Source: Rahnella laticis
GTDB lineage: Bacteria; Pseudomonadota; Gammaproteobacteria; Enterobacterales; Enterobacteriaceae
Direction of reading: 5' to 3'
Assembly: GCF_015644585.1 (NCBI RefSeq)
Contig: NZ_JADOBI010000012.1
Coordinates: 62,001-126,000 of the forward strand
DNA: 64,000 bases
A model generated the notes under the pieces. That model saw nothing but the letters and a program-made list of their open reading frames with translations, did no database searches and was not told where the DNA came from. Shown piece after piece: positions 29,313 to 38,675 of this stretch (the first letter of the stretch is position 1; each line of letters begins with the position of its first letter). The position numbers and the translations under genes were made by a program.

Positions 29313-30605
29313 TTGACCAGTTCATCCCGCAGACGTTTAAAAACCCTGGCCGGAGCAGGGAGCGCGATCTATGCCTCTGATGATCCGCGCCCGGATACCG
29401 GTATTTCCCGCGCTGTAGCGCTGGCCAAAAAAGCGGAGAAAGAGAAATTCACCGCGCTTTTTACCGCGGATTTATTGCAGGCGGATCCCGACGGGCTTTC
29501 CGGTTCAACCGGCAGTCAGGATCCGATTGTCACACTCGCCGCGCTCAGCCAGGTGACGTCACAAATCGGGCTAATCGCCACCGTTTCAACCACCTATCAG
29601 CATCCGTACAATCTGGCGCGACTGATTGGCATGCTTGATCACGTCAGCGGTGGTCGCGCGGGCTGGAACGCCGTGACGTCCTCGGTGGGTGAGGAAAACT
29701 TCGGTGACATACAGCTTCCGGCGCCGGAAGTGCGTTACGCCCGCGCGACGGAATTTATTCAGGTCATCAATGCTTTATTTGACGCCAATCAGCCGGACGC
29801 GGTGACGCGCGGTAAGAACGGTTCGGTGAAAATTGACCCGCGTAAACTGCACCCGATTAATCATCACGGGGATTTTTTCCGCGTACAGGGCCCGCTGAAC
29901 GTACCGCCGCCGCCACAGCGCAGGCCGGTACAATTTCAGGCCGGGCAATCCGAAGAAGGCCTGAAACTCGGTGCGAAATACGCCGAAGTGATCTACACCT
30001 CGCAGCCGACGCTGGAAGATGCCAAAGCCTTTGTTGAGCGCGTGCATCATCACGCCGATGCGTCTGGCCGCCGCGAAAACCGGCCGCTGATCATGAACTC
30101 GTTCCATTCGATCATCGGCGAAAGCCCGTCAGACGTGGCGCGCCGTCTGTTCGAAAAGCACGAGCGGATTGATTATCAGCAGGGGCGGCTCAAGGTTGCG
30201 GACATGCTGGGCGGTGAAATAGACCTGCGCGATTCCCCGCTGGATCAGCCGATCCCGCTGCGGTTACTGCCGGACGTCGAACAGGTCAACCGCCGTCGCG
30301 GGCGTGCGGAAATCTTCAAACGTTTCGCCTTACAGGGGCTGACGCTGCGTGAACTGATCATCCAGGCACAGGAAACCGGCCACTGGTTTGTCGCCGGAAC
30401 GCCGGAATCGCTGGCGGACGCCATAGAAGAGCGCTACCGCGCGGGTGTGCTGGATGTGATTTCATTGCATGGACTGGGGCAGGCGGATCAGGAGGATTTA
30501 CTTCTGAACGGGTTATTACCGGAGTTGCGGAAACGGGAGCTAATCGACCGTGATTACAACGGGGGGGATTTTCGGGCAAATCTTGGTTTGCCCGGGCCGC
30601 TTTAA
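29313..30605 (+). CDS. NtaA/DmoA-family FMN-dependent monooxygenase
   Basis: A 430-aa class C flavin monooxygenase of the luciferase-like superfamily. It uses FMNH2 from a partner reductase and O2; relatives attack nitrilotriacetate, dimethyl sulfide, dibenzothiophene sulfone and S-substituted cysteines. Seen: [51 protein letters not shown], and PINHHGDFFRVQGPLN. The start is a TTG with a perfect AAGGAG six bases upstream. Its N-terminus lacks the usual GxHxxAWR signature and reads RRRLKTLAGAGSAIY instead. No flavin reductase gene is in the window. Confidence 0.88.
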   Translation: MTSSSRRRLKTLAGAGSAIYASDDPRPDTGISRAVALAKKAEKEKFTALFTADLLQADPDGLSGSTGSQDPIVTLAALSQVTSQIGLIATVSTTYQHPYNLARLIGMLDHVSGGRAGWNAVTSSVGEENFGDIQLPAPEVRYARATEFIQVINALFDANQPDAVTRGKNGSVKIDPRKLHPINHHGDFFRVQGPLNVPPPPQRRPVQFQAGQSEEGLKLGAKYAEVIYTSQPTLEDAKAFVERVHHHADASGRRENRPLIMNSFHSIIGESPSDVARRLFEKHERIDYQQGRLKVADMLGGEIDLRDSPLDQPIPLRLLPDVEQVNRRRGRAEIFKRFALQGLTLRELIIQAQETGHWFVAGTPESLADAIEERYRAGVLDVISLHGLGQADQEDLLLNGLLPELRKRELIDRDYNGGDFRANLGLPGPL

Positions 30606-30608
30606 AAC

Positions 30609-30936
30609 GGTTTTTCACTTGCAGTGAGGGGCTGACAGCTGATCGAGAAGATTTCGGTTTTTCACTTGCAGTGAGGGCTGGATCTAGATCGAGAAGATTT
30701 CGGTTTTTCAATAACTGTGATCACTTAACTCACTGCGCCGAAACCGACCAAGAGAGGGAAGTGCTTTCCCTCTCTTGGATCTCTCCCCGCTTTTTCAACA
30801 AGCGCTATCGCTCGCTGGCTATGTTTCAGATGCCGCAGCTATTGCCGCGAAAACTTGCCGCTGCGCGGTTCCCTTTCTCGGTTTCGAGCCACAGGTCTCG
30901 AAACACTTCGTTCGGCAAGCTTTCTGAAAGCGGCTG
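30609..30936 (+). repeat. Long intergenic repeat, copy F (+)
   Basis: Its outer end has three units beginning CGGTTTTTCA at 30609, 30655 and 30701 (46-base period). Then comes the hairpin CCAAGAGAGGGAA (30748-30760) / TTCCCTCTCTTGG (30766-30778), the GCGCTATCGCTCGCTGGCT block, TTGCCGCGAAAACTTGCCG, and the end TTTCTGAAAGCGGC. It is followed by a double-hairpin element and the inverted copy F'. Confidence 0.9.
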
Positions 30937-30980
30937 GAGGCTTTCTAAATGTGCAAACATTTGCGAACGGTTGGTTTGCT

Positions 30981-31080
30981 CCTCCCCCTGCGAAGGGGGA
31001 GGCCGGGAGGGGGTTTCGCAGGCCACCGAGTCGCTAAAACCAACACCCCATCCCGGCCTTCCCCTCGTGAGAGGGGAAGG
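30981..31080. repeat. Double-hairpin (REPIN-like) element, second copy
   Basis: CCTCCCCCTGC/GAAGGGGGAGG (30981-31002) and CCTTCCCCTC/GAGGGGAAGG (31057-31080) with inverted GGGAGGGGGTT and AACACCCCATCCC between them. It matches the element at 17463-17567 and lies between two halves of a long-repeat pair. Confidence 0.88.
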
Positions 31081-31128
31081 AGAAAATCAACAATCAGCCT
31101 GCATCTATCTTCCGAATTACATAGCCTG

Positions 31129-31426
31129 TGGCCGCTTTCAAAATGACGGCGAGTGAGGAGTGAGAAACGGCGAGAGTCTGTTTTCTAGCAGGTTCGAACC
31201 CGAGGCGAGAGAACCGCGCAGCGGCGGCGTTTGCGGCACTAGCCGGAGTTGCTGAAACATAGCCAGCGAGCGGAGCGCTTGTTGAAAAAGACGCGGAGAT
31301 TCCAAAGTGGGCTCGTCATAGCCCTCTTTGGTCGGTTTCGGCGCCAGCCGCTGAGCGATCACTGCAATTGAGAAACCGAAACTTTCTCGATCAATTTATT
31401 GCCCCTCACTGCAAGTGAAAAACCAC
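31129..31426 (-). repeat. Long intergenic repeat, copy F' (-)
   Basis: Starts with GGCCGCTTTCAAAA and carries the CCAAAG...CTTTGG hairpin (31303-31332), TCGGTTTCGG, one GAGAAACCGAAA unit and the CACTGCAAGTGAAAAACC end. With copy F it makes a tail-to-tail pair between two convergent monooxygenase genes. Confidence 0.9.
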
Positions 31427-31451
31427 CTTTTGCTGCGGTCTCAGCAAAAAT

Positions 31452-32792
31452 TTAAACCGTCAGGGCATCGGCATGCACTACCTCAGCGAACTGATTCTCC
31501 GGCTCCCGTAACCCCAGATTCCCGCGAAGCGTCCCGTCTTCGTACTCGGTACGATACAACCCGCGTGCCTGCAAAATTGGAATGACGGAATCAATAAAGT
31601 CATCAAACGCCGTCGGCGTGCCGCCCCGCACGATAAAACCGTCTGTTGCGCCTGACGTAAACCAGTGCTCCAGCCCGTCGGCGACGTGCTCGGCGGTGCC
31701 GAAAAATGTCGGGCGCGGCGTGGCGGCTTCCAGCGCGGCTTGCCGTAATGTCAGCCCGTGCTCTTTAGCATTCCGTTTGATTTCATCGGTCGTGCTGCGG
31801 AAGCTGTTCTGGCCTAAATCGCCGATGTCCGGGAACGGCGCATCCGGGTCGTATTGCGCGAAATCGTGATGCTCAAAGTAACGGCCCAGATAATCGAGCG
31901 CGCTTTCCAGCGTTACCAGTTGCGCGGTTTCCTGGTATTTACGCTCGGCATCCGTGACGGTGTCACCGATAATCACGCTGATGCCCTGGAAGAGGCGGAT
32001 GTCGTCAGCATTACGCCCATTTTCGACCAGCTGACGGCGGACGTCTTCGCGGAATTCGCGTGCCAGCTCCGGCGTTTCCTGACGGGTGTAAATCGCGTCG
32101 GCGGCTTCTGCTGCAAAGGCTTTTCCCTGTTCGGAAGCACCGGCCTGGAAGACGACCGGACGCCCCTGCGGAGAACGGCCGACGTTCAGCGGGCCCTGTA
32201 CCGAGAAATATTTGCCGTGGTGATTAAGCGTATGCAGTTTGTCCGGCGCAAAGAACTGGCCGGTGGCTTTGTTGCGTACAAACGCATCTTTTTCCCAGGA
32301 ATCCCATAAGCCTTTGACCACGCTGACGTATTCGCTGGCAATGCGGTAACGCTCGTCGTGTTCCGGGTGTTTGTCGCGTGAGAAGTTTTTGGCAGAACCT
32401 TCCAGCGGAGAAGTCACGACGTTCCAGCCTGCGCGGCCGCCGCTGAGATGATCGAGGCTGGCGAACTGGCGCGCGACGGTGAACGGCTCGCTGTACGAGG
32501 TGGAAAGCGTGGCGACCAGCCCGATTTTTTGTGTCACCAGCGACAGCGCGGAAAGCAGCGTAATCGGTTCAAAACGGTTAAGAAAATGCGGGATCGATTT
32601 CTCAGTAATAAACAAACCGTCGGCCACAAATAAAAAATCAAATTTAGCCTGTTCAGCTCTTTGCGCTAATTGCTGGCAGAACTGAATATTAATACTGGCG
32701 TCGGCAATGGCATCCGGGTGTCGCCATGCGGACATATTTCCCGATGCGCCCTGAATAATAGCGCCAAGACGTATCTTTTGTTTTTGAGTCAT
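31452..32792 (-). CDS. NtaA/SnaA/DszA-family FMN-dependent monooxygenase
   Basis: A 446-aa luciferase-like monooxygenase. The N-terminus keeps the family signature [20 protein letters not shown], then [46 protein letters not shown] and [14 protein letters not shown]. The start at 32792 has AAAGGGA upstream; an upstream-extended frame overlaps the GNAT gene and is unlikely. It follows a GNAT acetyltransferase and an MsnO8-type oxidoreductase on the same strand, suggesting a small operon that acetylates and then oxygenates a substrate. Confidence 0.92.
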   Translation of the reverse strand: MTQKQKIRLGAIIQGASGNMSAWRHPDAIADASINIQFCQQLAQRAEQAKFDFLFVADGLFITEKSIPHFLNRFEPITLLSALSLVTQKIGLVATLSTSYSEPFTVARQFASLDHLSGGRAGWNVVTSPLEGSAKNFSRDKHPEHDERYRIASEYVSVVKGLWDSWEKDAFVRNKATGQFFAPDKLHTLNHHGKYFSVQGPLNVGRSPQGRPVVFQAGASEQGKAFAAEAADAIYTRQETPELAREFREDVRRQLVENGRNADDIRLFQGISVIIGDTVTDAERKYQETAQLVTLESALDYLGRYFEHHDFAQYDPDAPFPDIGDLGQNSFRSTTDEIKRNAKEHGLTLRQAALEAATPRPTFFGTAEHVADGLEHWFTSGATDGFIVRGGTPTAFDDFIDSVIPILQARGLYRTEYEDGTLRGNLGLREPENQFAEVVHADALTV

Positions 32793-32860
32793 TTTCTTTC
32801 CCTTTAATGGACGGCTCTCAGAAATAAAGCATTCGTGAATTAAATAGCGCTGAAGCGTGG

Positions 32861-33421
32861 TCAAACCAGCGTGCGTAATTCCGCGATGGATCGCACCAGC
32901 GGGGCCTGTTCCTGCGCGTCGAAAGCCTGCTGAATCAGCACTTTTCGCAGATAAACCAGCTCGACGCCCAGCGGATTAGTCGCGGTATGAAACGGCTCGT
33001 AACCCCGGCGCTGATACAAATCCGTCAGCCACGGGTGTTTGATGGCGGTCGCCAGATACACGGCGGGGGATTTCAGCGTGTCGCGCAAAAACGTCTCTTC
33101 GACATAACGGATAATCTCGCCGCCAAAACCTTGCCCTTTGGCGTGTTCCGCCACGGCAAACCAGTGAACGAAAGGCCAGGGCGCGAGATGATTTTTCGCC
33201 GGTGTCCACAGAAAACGGGTGGTCAGCGTGGCCGTCAGCTCGCCGTCTTTTTCCAGCACATACGTGGTTTCATTGCGGATCACATCCCGCACATCCTCCA
33301 CGCTGGCGCGGGTGATGGTGAAATGGATGCCGTGTTCGAGCAGCGGTTCATAGGCTTTTTGCAGCAGCGAATGCAGCGCAGCGGCTTCAGATTCCTGGGC
33401 AAGGCGGATCAGATGACTCAT
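32861..33421 (-). CDS. GNAT N-acetyltransferase (YxeL/SnaB-like)
   Basis: A 186-aa acetyltransferase. Acetyl-CoA-binding motif A is [15 protein letters not shown] (about 90-105). It is a paralogue of the GNAT at 45513: both have AYxPxxxxGI near residue 25, a central HWFAV/IGWFGT strand, LxTAxxHPWL and a YxxxG(Y/F)xP motif near the C-terminus. Such enzymes in Bacillus N-acetylate S-substituted cysteines before oxygenation. It lies 11 bases behind the MsnO8-type gene and 68 bases before the NtaA-type gene. Confidence 0.85.
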   Translation of the reverse strand: MSHLIRLAQESEAAALHSLLQKAYEPLLEHGIHFTITRASVEDVRDVIRNETTYVLEKDGELTATLTTRFLWTPAKNHLAPWPFVHWFAVAEHAKGQGFGGEIIRYVEETFLRDTLKSPAVYLATAIKHPWLTDLYQRRGYEPFHTATNPLGVELVYLRKVLIQQAFDAQEQAPLVRSIAELRTLV

Positions 33422-33431
33422 GTTCGGTTCC

Positions 33432-34430
33432 TTATGCCAGCGCCACGCTGGACGCGGCTAACAGTTCAAGTGAACGCAGGCGCGCCTTTGGCTGAGAGAC
33501 CGGTGTGTCGATAATGAATTCTTCCACGCCGTAGCGGGCCTGCAACGCTTCCAGCTGGCGGTGAACGTCCTCGCCGGTGCCGTGCAACACGTCCGACTGG
33601 CGTTCTTCAATCTGATGAGACGCCGCGCCGGATTGCCGGATATACGTTTCTGCCTGTTCAAGACTGCCGACGTTTACGCTCTGGCCGTCGCTGCCGGTCA
33701 CACGGTAACGCTGGGTGTTATCCACCAGCCGTGCGGCCTGAGCGGCGGTGTCGGCCACAATCACCGGCACGGCGAGCAGCGCGCGTCTGCCGTTGCTGTC
33801 GTAGGAATAAGCGGAAAGGGCGCTGGAAATATCGCGTTCGTCGGCATTAAGGTGCGCGGCAAAAACAAATTCCCAGCCGAGACTGGCCGCCAGCCGGGCG
33901 CTTTGTTCGCTCGCGCCAAGCAGAAAGCGTGATGCCGACTGCGGCGGTTGTGGCGTGGCCGAAAGAGAATCCACGCCGCGCCCGCGAACCGGCACAGAAA
34001 GCCAGTCATCGAGCTGACGCAGCTGATCCGCAAACTCACCTTTACGCGCCGGATCGACAGCGTATTGCAGCGCGTGGGTAGAAAGCGGCAATCCGCCCGG
34101 CGCTTTGCCGATACCGATATCGACACGACCGGGCGCGAGGGACGCCAGCTGATTAAAATTCTCGGCGACCTTATACGGGCTGTAATGTTGCAGCATCACG
34201 CCCCCCGAGCCGACCCGCAGTTTTTGCGTATGCGCGAGGATCCAGGCGATGACAATTTCCGGCGAGGAGATCGCGAGTTTGTCGGTGTTGTGATGTTCCG
34301 CCAGCCAGAACCGGTGATAACCCCAGCGCTCCGCCAGCTTCGCCAGTTCCAGCGTCCGGCGCAGCGCCCCGGCGGCATCCTCATGTTCATCCAGCGGACT
34401 TTTTTCCAGCAAACTTATGCGGTATCCCAT
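33432..34430 (-). CDS. MsnO8-type luciferase-like (LLM) oxidoreductase
   Basis: A 332-aa flavin-dependent oxidoreductase of the group with YISLLDKSP-type N-termini (here RISLLEKSPLDEHED). Other hallmarks: YHRFWLAEHHNTDKLAISSPE, RVGSGGVMLQHYSPYKVAENF and DIGIGKAPGG. The start at 34430 has AAGGG seven bases upstream; longer frames run into the AT-rich spacer. First gene of a three-gene minus-strand set with the GNAT and an NtaA-type monooxygenase. Substrate unknown. Confidence 0.9.
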   Translation of the reverse strand: MGYRISLLEKSPLDEHEDAAGALRRTLELAKLAERWGYHRFWLAEHHNTDKLAISSPEIVIAWILAHTQKLRVGSGGVMLQHYSPYKVAENFNQLASLAPGRVDIGIGKAPGGLPLSTHALQYAVDPARKGEFADQLRQLDDWLSVPVRGRGVDSLSATPQPPQSASRFLLGASEQSARLAASLGWEFVFAAHLNADERDISSALSAYSYDSNGRRALLAVPVIVADTAAQAARLVDNTQRYRVTGSDGQSVNVGSLEQAETYIRQSGAASHQIEERQSDVLHGTGEDVHRQLEALQARYGVEEFIIDTPVSQPKARLRSLELLAASSVALA

Positions 34431-34913
34431 CGTTTTCCCTTGTAATCGCAACACATCATTAACAACGATTATTAAAGTCAGGGGGAAGGGATGTAAAAGA
34501 ACAATAGTAGCTATGGAGTTGCAGGAAATGAGATTGGCGCAGTGGAGGAGGGACACGCTACCTTTGATGTCGGACAGCGTTTGCTATGCGGTTCGTTTTT
34601 TGATCAATTTTAAGAAAAGCAGTACGGTTACTACTAATCCTATTTGTACAAATAGGGATTTTTATGGATTTTTCATAAAAATGCGGATGTTTGGAATTTT
34701 TATGAGTAGAATAAATCAGGCGAAAAATCCGAATCAAATTTGACTAAAAAGTAGTCATTTGCATTATAAAGAACAGAAAATCATTTTCATCAGCTTTTGT
34801 TTATTATTAAAAATAACTAGTCAGAAGTTATTATAAGCGTCTTAAACGCATAGATAGTTATAACTCACACAAAATTTATTAATTCAAACTACACAGCCTA
34901 TGGATGTCATCTG
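34431..34913. other. AT-rich spacer at the left edge of the four-gene membrane operon
   Basis: Base composition drops sharply here. It contains a perfect 18-base palindrome, CCTATTTGTACAAATAGG (34639-34656), followed by a T run, and another inverted repeat TTTTTATG/CATAAAAA (34659-34682). No gene seen. The promoter of the operon should lie in its right half. Confidence 0.55.
34639..34666 (+). terminator. Palindrome with T-rich tail
   Basis: CCTATTTGTACAAATAGG, extended by AATC/GATT on the outside, then TTTTTAT. It looks like an AT-rich intrinsic terminator or a protein-binding palindrome; no plus-strand gene ends just upstream, so its purpose is unclear. Confidence 0.4.
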
Positions 34914-36347
34914 ATGCAATTTCTCAGAAAGATTCTCTCATGTATTACGGCCTTGTTCAAAACTGAAGACCAACTCCTTGATGTTGAAGTTTTTCCGAAG
35001 ATTGAACCAGAAAAACTGAAAAAAAATCTACAAATTGCCGAGCAAGCGAAGCGTCATGGGGCGAACGGTTTACCCCATGAAACCGCTACGGAACTGACTG
35101 ATACAGAACATAGTATACAGGCTACACTTGGTAAAATTAGGGAAGGGTTGGTTAAATGGGCGACTGCTGCGCTTAAGCAAAATCAAGACCGTCTTAATAC
35201 GATCGATATCACCGGCAGAATCAATCGTACAATTCTCCTTGGAGAAGAATATGAACGTGATGCTGATCAATTGATCTCAAGTCAGTCTGCTATGCTTGCA
35301 GAGTTACGTGAAATTGCGATTTCGAAAGCGAATGAGTTAGATTTTTTTAAGAGTAAAAATAAACTAACAAGGACGGCACAACTAAGAAATAGGGGGGCTA
35401 TTTTCCTTCATGGCACTCTTGTCTTAGCTTGTATAGCCATTGAAGGCATCATGAATTCTAGTTTCTTTGCAGAAGGTCTAAGTAGTGGTCTGGTTGGTGG
35501 TTTTCTATTTGCTGTCAGTCTCTCTGGTTTAAATGTTCTGACGTGCTTTATCATGGGACGTTTTGCTACCTTTAAGAATCATATAAGTTTATTCCAGCGC
35601 CTGTTTGGTCACGCAGCCATATTGACTATTTTAACTTTAACGATAATCCTTGGTTTAATTACTGCACACATTCGTGATGCATTGCCCCTGGTAACGGATA
35701 CGACTGAATCAGCGTGGGTTATTGCTAAAGAAACACTTGTGTCGACGCCGTTTATTCTTCATGATATTAGCTCTTATATCCTGTGGGTTTTAACGATAGT
35801 ATTTGGTTTAATTGCAGGGAGAGAAGGTTATACTTTTTCAGATCCCTATCCTGGCTATGCGAAATTGTATCGTACGTATGAAGAAATTCAGCGTGATTAC
35901 ATAAATGCCGTCGCAAGTTTGAACAATGATCTAGACATCCATAAAACTAAAATACTTGACAGTCTTGACTCTAATGTCACAGAAGCGACGAAAGATATAG
36001 CTAACTTCAAACGTAATATGAAAATGAAGTTAGTTACGAAAAAAAGACTTGATCAGGGTATGCTTTATGCTGACGAAACGCTTAAATCGCTCATAAAGAT
36101 GTATAGAATGGAAAATATGATGGCCAGGATTGAAAAGAATACGTATCCGAAATATTTTGATGAGCCTGTTAATTTCGATTTAATTCAATACCCAAATTTT
36201 GGAATTAGCCAAGATGAGATCAAATTGAATGAACAGGAACAACTTATGGCGGAAATGATATCAAAAATTGAAACTATAAGAGCAAAAATACAGGCTTCAT
36301 TTAACCAAAAGCATGATCAACTTCAGCCATTGCAACAACTCGTTTAA
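34914..36347 (+). CDS. Unrecognised four-TM protein, gene 1 of AT-rich membrane operon
   Basis: I do not recognise this 477-aa protein. It has a soluble, charged, helical N-terminal part (about 1-155), four predicted transmembrane helices (about 161-180, 192-214, 232-254, 285-302), and a C-terminal cytoplasmic part (about 303-477) rich in Lys/Glu/Gln with coiled-coil character. A short loop between helices 3 and 4 (HIRDALPLVTDTTES) would face the periplasm. There is no enzyme motif. The ribosome site is weak. Codon use is AT-rich, unlike the flanking metabolic genes. It starts a four-gene operon with two single-TM periplasmic proteins and a ZorA/MotA-like protein, so it is probably part of an envelope complex. 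Confidence 0.85.
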   Translation: MQFLRKILSCITALFKTEDQLLDVEVFPKIEPEKLKKNLQIAEQAKRHGANGLPHETATELTDTEHSIQATLGKIREGLVKWATAALKQNQDRLNTIDITGRINRTILLGEEYERDADQLISSQSAMLAELREIAISKANELDFFKSKNKLTRTAQLRNRGAIFLHGTLVLACIAIEGIMNSSFFAEGLSSGLVGGFLFAVSLSGLNVLTCFIMGRFATFKNHISLFQRLFGHAAILTILTLTIILGLITAHIRDALPLVTDTTESAWVIAKETLVSTPFILHDISSYILWVLTIVFGLIAGREGYTFSDPYPGYAKLYRTYEEIQRDYINAVASLNNDLDIHKTKILDSLDSNVTEATKDIANFKRNMKMKLVTKKRLDQGMLYADETLKSLIKMYRMENMMARIEKNTYPKYFDEPVNFDLIQYPNFGISQDEIKLNEQEQLMAEMISKIETIRAKIQASFNQKHDQLQPLQQLV

Positions 36348-36356
36348 GGAGACGCC

Positions 36357-37172
36357 ATGGTCATCCATTCGAAAAAAAAATCTAGCAATTACAGTGTCAT
36401 CGTTGGGATTTTAATCATCCTGGTTGTTATTGCGTTATCTGCTGCGACTTTATATAGTTTAATGACTAAAGAATCATTAAACTCAGAAACGTTATGCCCA
36501 ACAACCGGCCCTAAAGGGCATTATGTCATTTTAATTGATAACACATCTCCATTTCCCTACACTCAAAAAGCATCTTTATCTCAAGGTCTAAAAAATATTG
36601 TACGGAATGAATTACCAGAAGGCTACTTACTCTCTGTATTCCTGCTAGGTGAAGATGTAACTAAAAATGATAAACCTTTGTTCGAGCGTTGTAGTCCCGG
36701 TCAGTGGGGAAATAAAAGTCAACTTACATCGAATAAAAAATTCGTAGAAAGAGATTTTTACGAAAAATTCTCCAAACCTTTGGATGAGGTTGTTAAAAAA
36801 ATATCACTTGAAGAGCATTCAAAAAAATCTCCGGTTTTTGAAATGTTGCAGTTAGTGGGTATCAATGGCTTTGAGCATTCTGATGTAATAGGAGAGAAAA
36901 AATTAATAATTTACTCCGACATGTTGGCTAATACTCAAGAATTCAGTATGTATAAGGAACATATTCCATCTTATGAGAACTTTAGCAAAGTACCATACGC
37001 GCAACGGGCATTAGCACCAGGTTTGAAAGATGTATCTGTTTCTTTAAATTTTATTTCAGACCAACAGCAAAGCGGAAAATCACAAAAAACAAGATTGATT
37101 TCGTTTTGGGAAAAATATTTTGATGCCTCAGGCGCGAGCATTGAAAGCGTTCAATTCCTTGAGGGATTATAG
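36357..37172 (+). CDS. Membrane-anchored VWA-like protein, gene 2 of operon
   Basis: A 271-aa protein with a lysine-rich start, one N-terminal transmembrane helix (about 13-35) and a C-terminal domain expected in the periplasm. The domain starts GHYVILIDNTSPF (Asp61), later has KKLIIYSDM (Ser187-Asp188): a hydrophobic strand ending in Asp, then a second strand ending in SD, the pattern of a von Willebrand A fold with a degenerate metal site (DNTS in place of DxSxS). Cys47 and Cys112 could form a disulfide. A strong AAGGAG lies upstream. The stop codon TAG touches the next gene's ATG. Function unknown; VWA domains usually mediate protein contacts. Confidence 0.8.
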   Translation: MVIHSKKKSSNYSVIVGILIILVVIALSAATLYSLMTKESLNSETLCPTTGPKGHYVILIDNTSPFPYTQKASLSQGLKNIVRNELPEGYLLSVFLLGEDVTKNDKPLFERCSPGQWGNKSQLTSNKKFVERDFYEKFSKPLDEVVKKISLEEHSKKSPVFEMLQLVGINGFEHSDVIGEKKLIIYSDMLANTQEFSMYKEHIPSYENFSKVPYAQRALAPGLKDVSVSLNFISDQQQSGKSQKTRLISFWEKYFDASGASIESVQFLEGL

Positions 37173-38675
37173 ATGAGCCTAAAAGTTTTAATGAAAAAGG
37201 TTAGTACCTATTTTGTATTGGCAGTATTAATGAAAATTGGTCTTTCAGTTGCAGGGCTTGTGTTAAATGACCCTAAGTGGCTTGGGTTTATCTTGCCCAT
37301 CACGGTGATGCTCATTTATTGGGTGGTGGGTTATCAAGTTCGTAAAAAATGGGACCATGAACTTACTAAAGCCAAATTTGCTGATTCAATGTATTATCTA
37401 GGTTTTCTTTTCACTGTAGCGAGTATCATAATCTGCTTAATTGATATCGCGCGTATCGGTGATAGCCTTAATTTCATGGCTATTCGTTTTGGTGCGGCTA
37501 TGGTCAGTACCGCAATAGGCATGTTTGCAAGGGTTGTTCACACCGGTTTCCAGATAGATGCTAATGACGCGGTAATGAACATGGAAGAAAGGGTTCTGCA
37601 TTCAGCTGAAAGTTTAGCCATTGCATTTGATAATGCCCATCATGATTTGGAGCTCTTTCGCGATAAAGTAACTAATGCTTCTCAGGAGGCTATTTTAGGC
37701 GTTCAGGAACAAATTGAACAGTTATATACCCATTGTATTAACACGATGGATACATATTTTGTTAATGCTACGCAAAGTAGTAATGATGCTTTTGCTTTAA
37801 TCCTAGAAGATGCTAAATCGGCCAGCTTCGATCTATTGAAAATAATAAATACTATGTCAGATAAAAGTGCGACGACAATGTCAAAAATGGAATCAGACAC
37901 AATAGAATTTGGCGAGAAAGCAAGAAAAAGGCTGGAGCAAACTATGTTCCCAGATGATATTTTTGTTAAAAAACTTAACCCATCGATAGACACTTTGTCA
38001 GGCACTACTGACAATATAAATCAGGGGATTGTGTCACTTGCAGATGACGTTAAAACGGCTACGCGTCAGATTGGAAATGCCATTAAAGGTATTAACACCA
38101 AGACCGCCCAACTTGAAGCAAGTCTTCTTCAGGTTAGTGAGATTGTAGTTACACAGGAAAAACTTGTTGAAACGCTTGATAAACAGAACCATACATTTAT
38201 GCAACGTATCGAGCAGCAGCAAAACGACTTCCTGGATGCGTATGAAGAGATTAAAAATGATTCAGTAAGTGAAATAAAAATACAGCATCGGATGATTGAC
38301 GAATTTATTAGTAAACTAGAAACCTTTAACCAGGGTTTAGAGAAAGTTGCATCAGTAGAGGGTGTGAATAATGAATTGCTCGATGCTGTGCGTAATTTTA
38401 CTACATCGCAAAATGAAAATGCAAAGCTATTACATGATACGCTTTCGCCATTGACGCGAGCGGTTGAGAAAAGTAATGATGACAAAGAAATAAGGGTTTC
38501 TGATGCAGAGGATAAGGCATTCTCAATGCAATCAGTTAATAAAAATCTTATAAATATTATCGAAAAGATTGATACCATATATAAAGATAGTCAAATCAAT
38601 TCGTCTCACGACGAGGAGCATGGTGTTGTTAAACATGGCACGCCGGAAAATGCTTCAGATGTGAGAGTGTCTTAA
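37173..38675 (+). CDS. ZorA/MotA-like membrane protein with long coiled-coil tail, gene 3 of operon
   Basis: A 500-aa protein. Four hydrophobic segments (about 11-31, 36-56, 73-95, 103-120) are followed by about 370 cytoplasmic residues, mainly heptad-type coiled coil rich in Asn, Gln, Lys and Glu. Segments 3 and 4 (YYLGFLFTVASIIICLI and RFGAAMVSTAIGMFARVV) resemble the LGxLxTVxG and (A/L)xxTAxG helices of the MotA/TolQ/ExbB/ZorA proton-channel family. Helices plus a very long tail is the ZorA layout. The match is by eye and weak in identity. Start adjacent to the previous stop; its TAA overlaps the ATG of gene 4, implying fixed expression ratios. Confidence 0.78.
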   Translation: MSLKVLMKKVSTYFVLAVLMKIGLSVAGLVLNDPKWLGFILPITVMLIYWVVGYQVRKKWDHELTKAKFADSMYYLGFLFTVASIIICLIDIARIGDSLNFMAIRFGAAMVSTAIGMFARVVHTGFQIDANDAVMNMEERVLHSAESLAIAFDNAHHDLELFRDKVTNASQEAILGVQEQIEQLYTHCINTMDTYFVNATQSSNDAFALILEDAKSASFDLLKIINTMSDKSATTMSKMESDTIEFGEKARKRLEQTMFPDDIFVKKLNPSIDTLSGTTDNINQGIVSLADDVKTATRQIGNAIKGINTKTAQLEASLLQVSEIVVTQEKLVETLDKQNHTFMQRIEQQQNDFLDAYEEIKNDSVSEIKIQHRMIDEFISKLETFNQGLEKVASVEGVNNELLDAVRNFTTSQNENAKLLHDTLSPLTRAVEKSNDDKEIRVSDAEDKAFSMQSVNKNLINIIEKIDTIYKDSQINSSHDEEHGVVKHGTPENASDVRVS

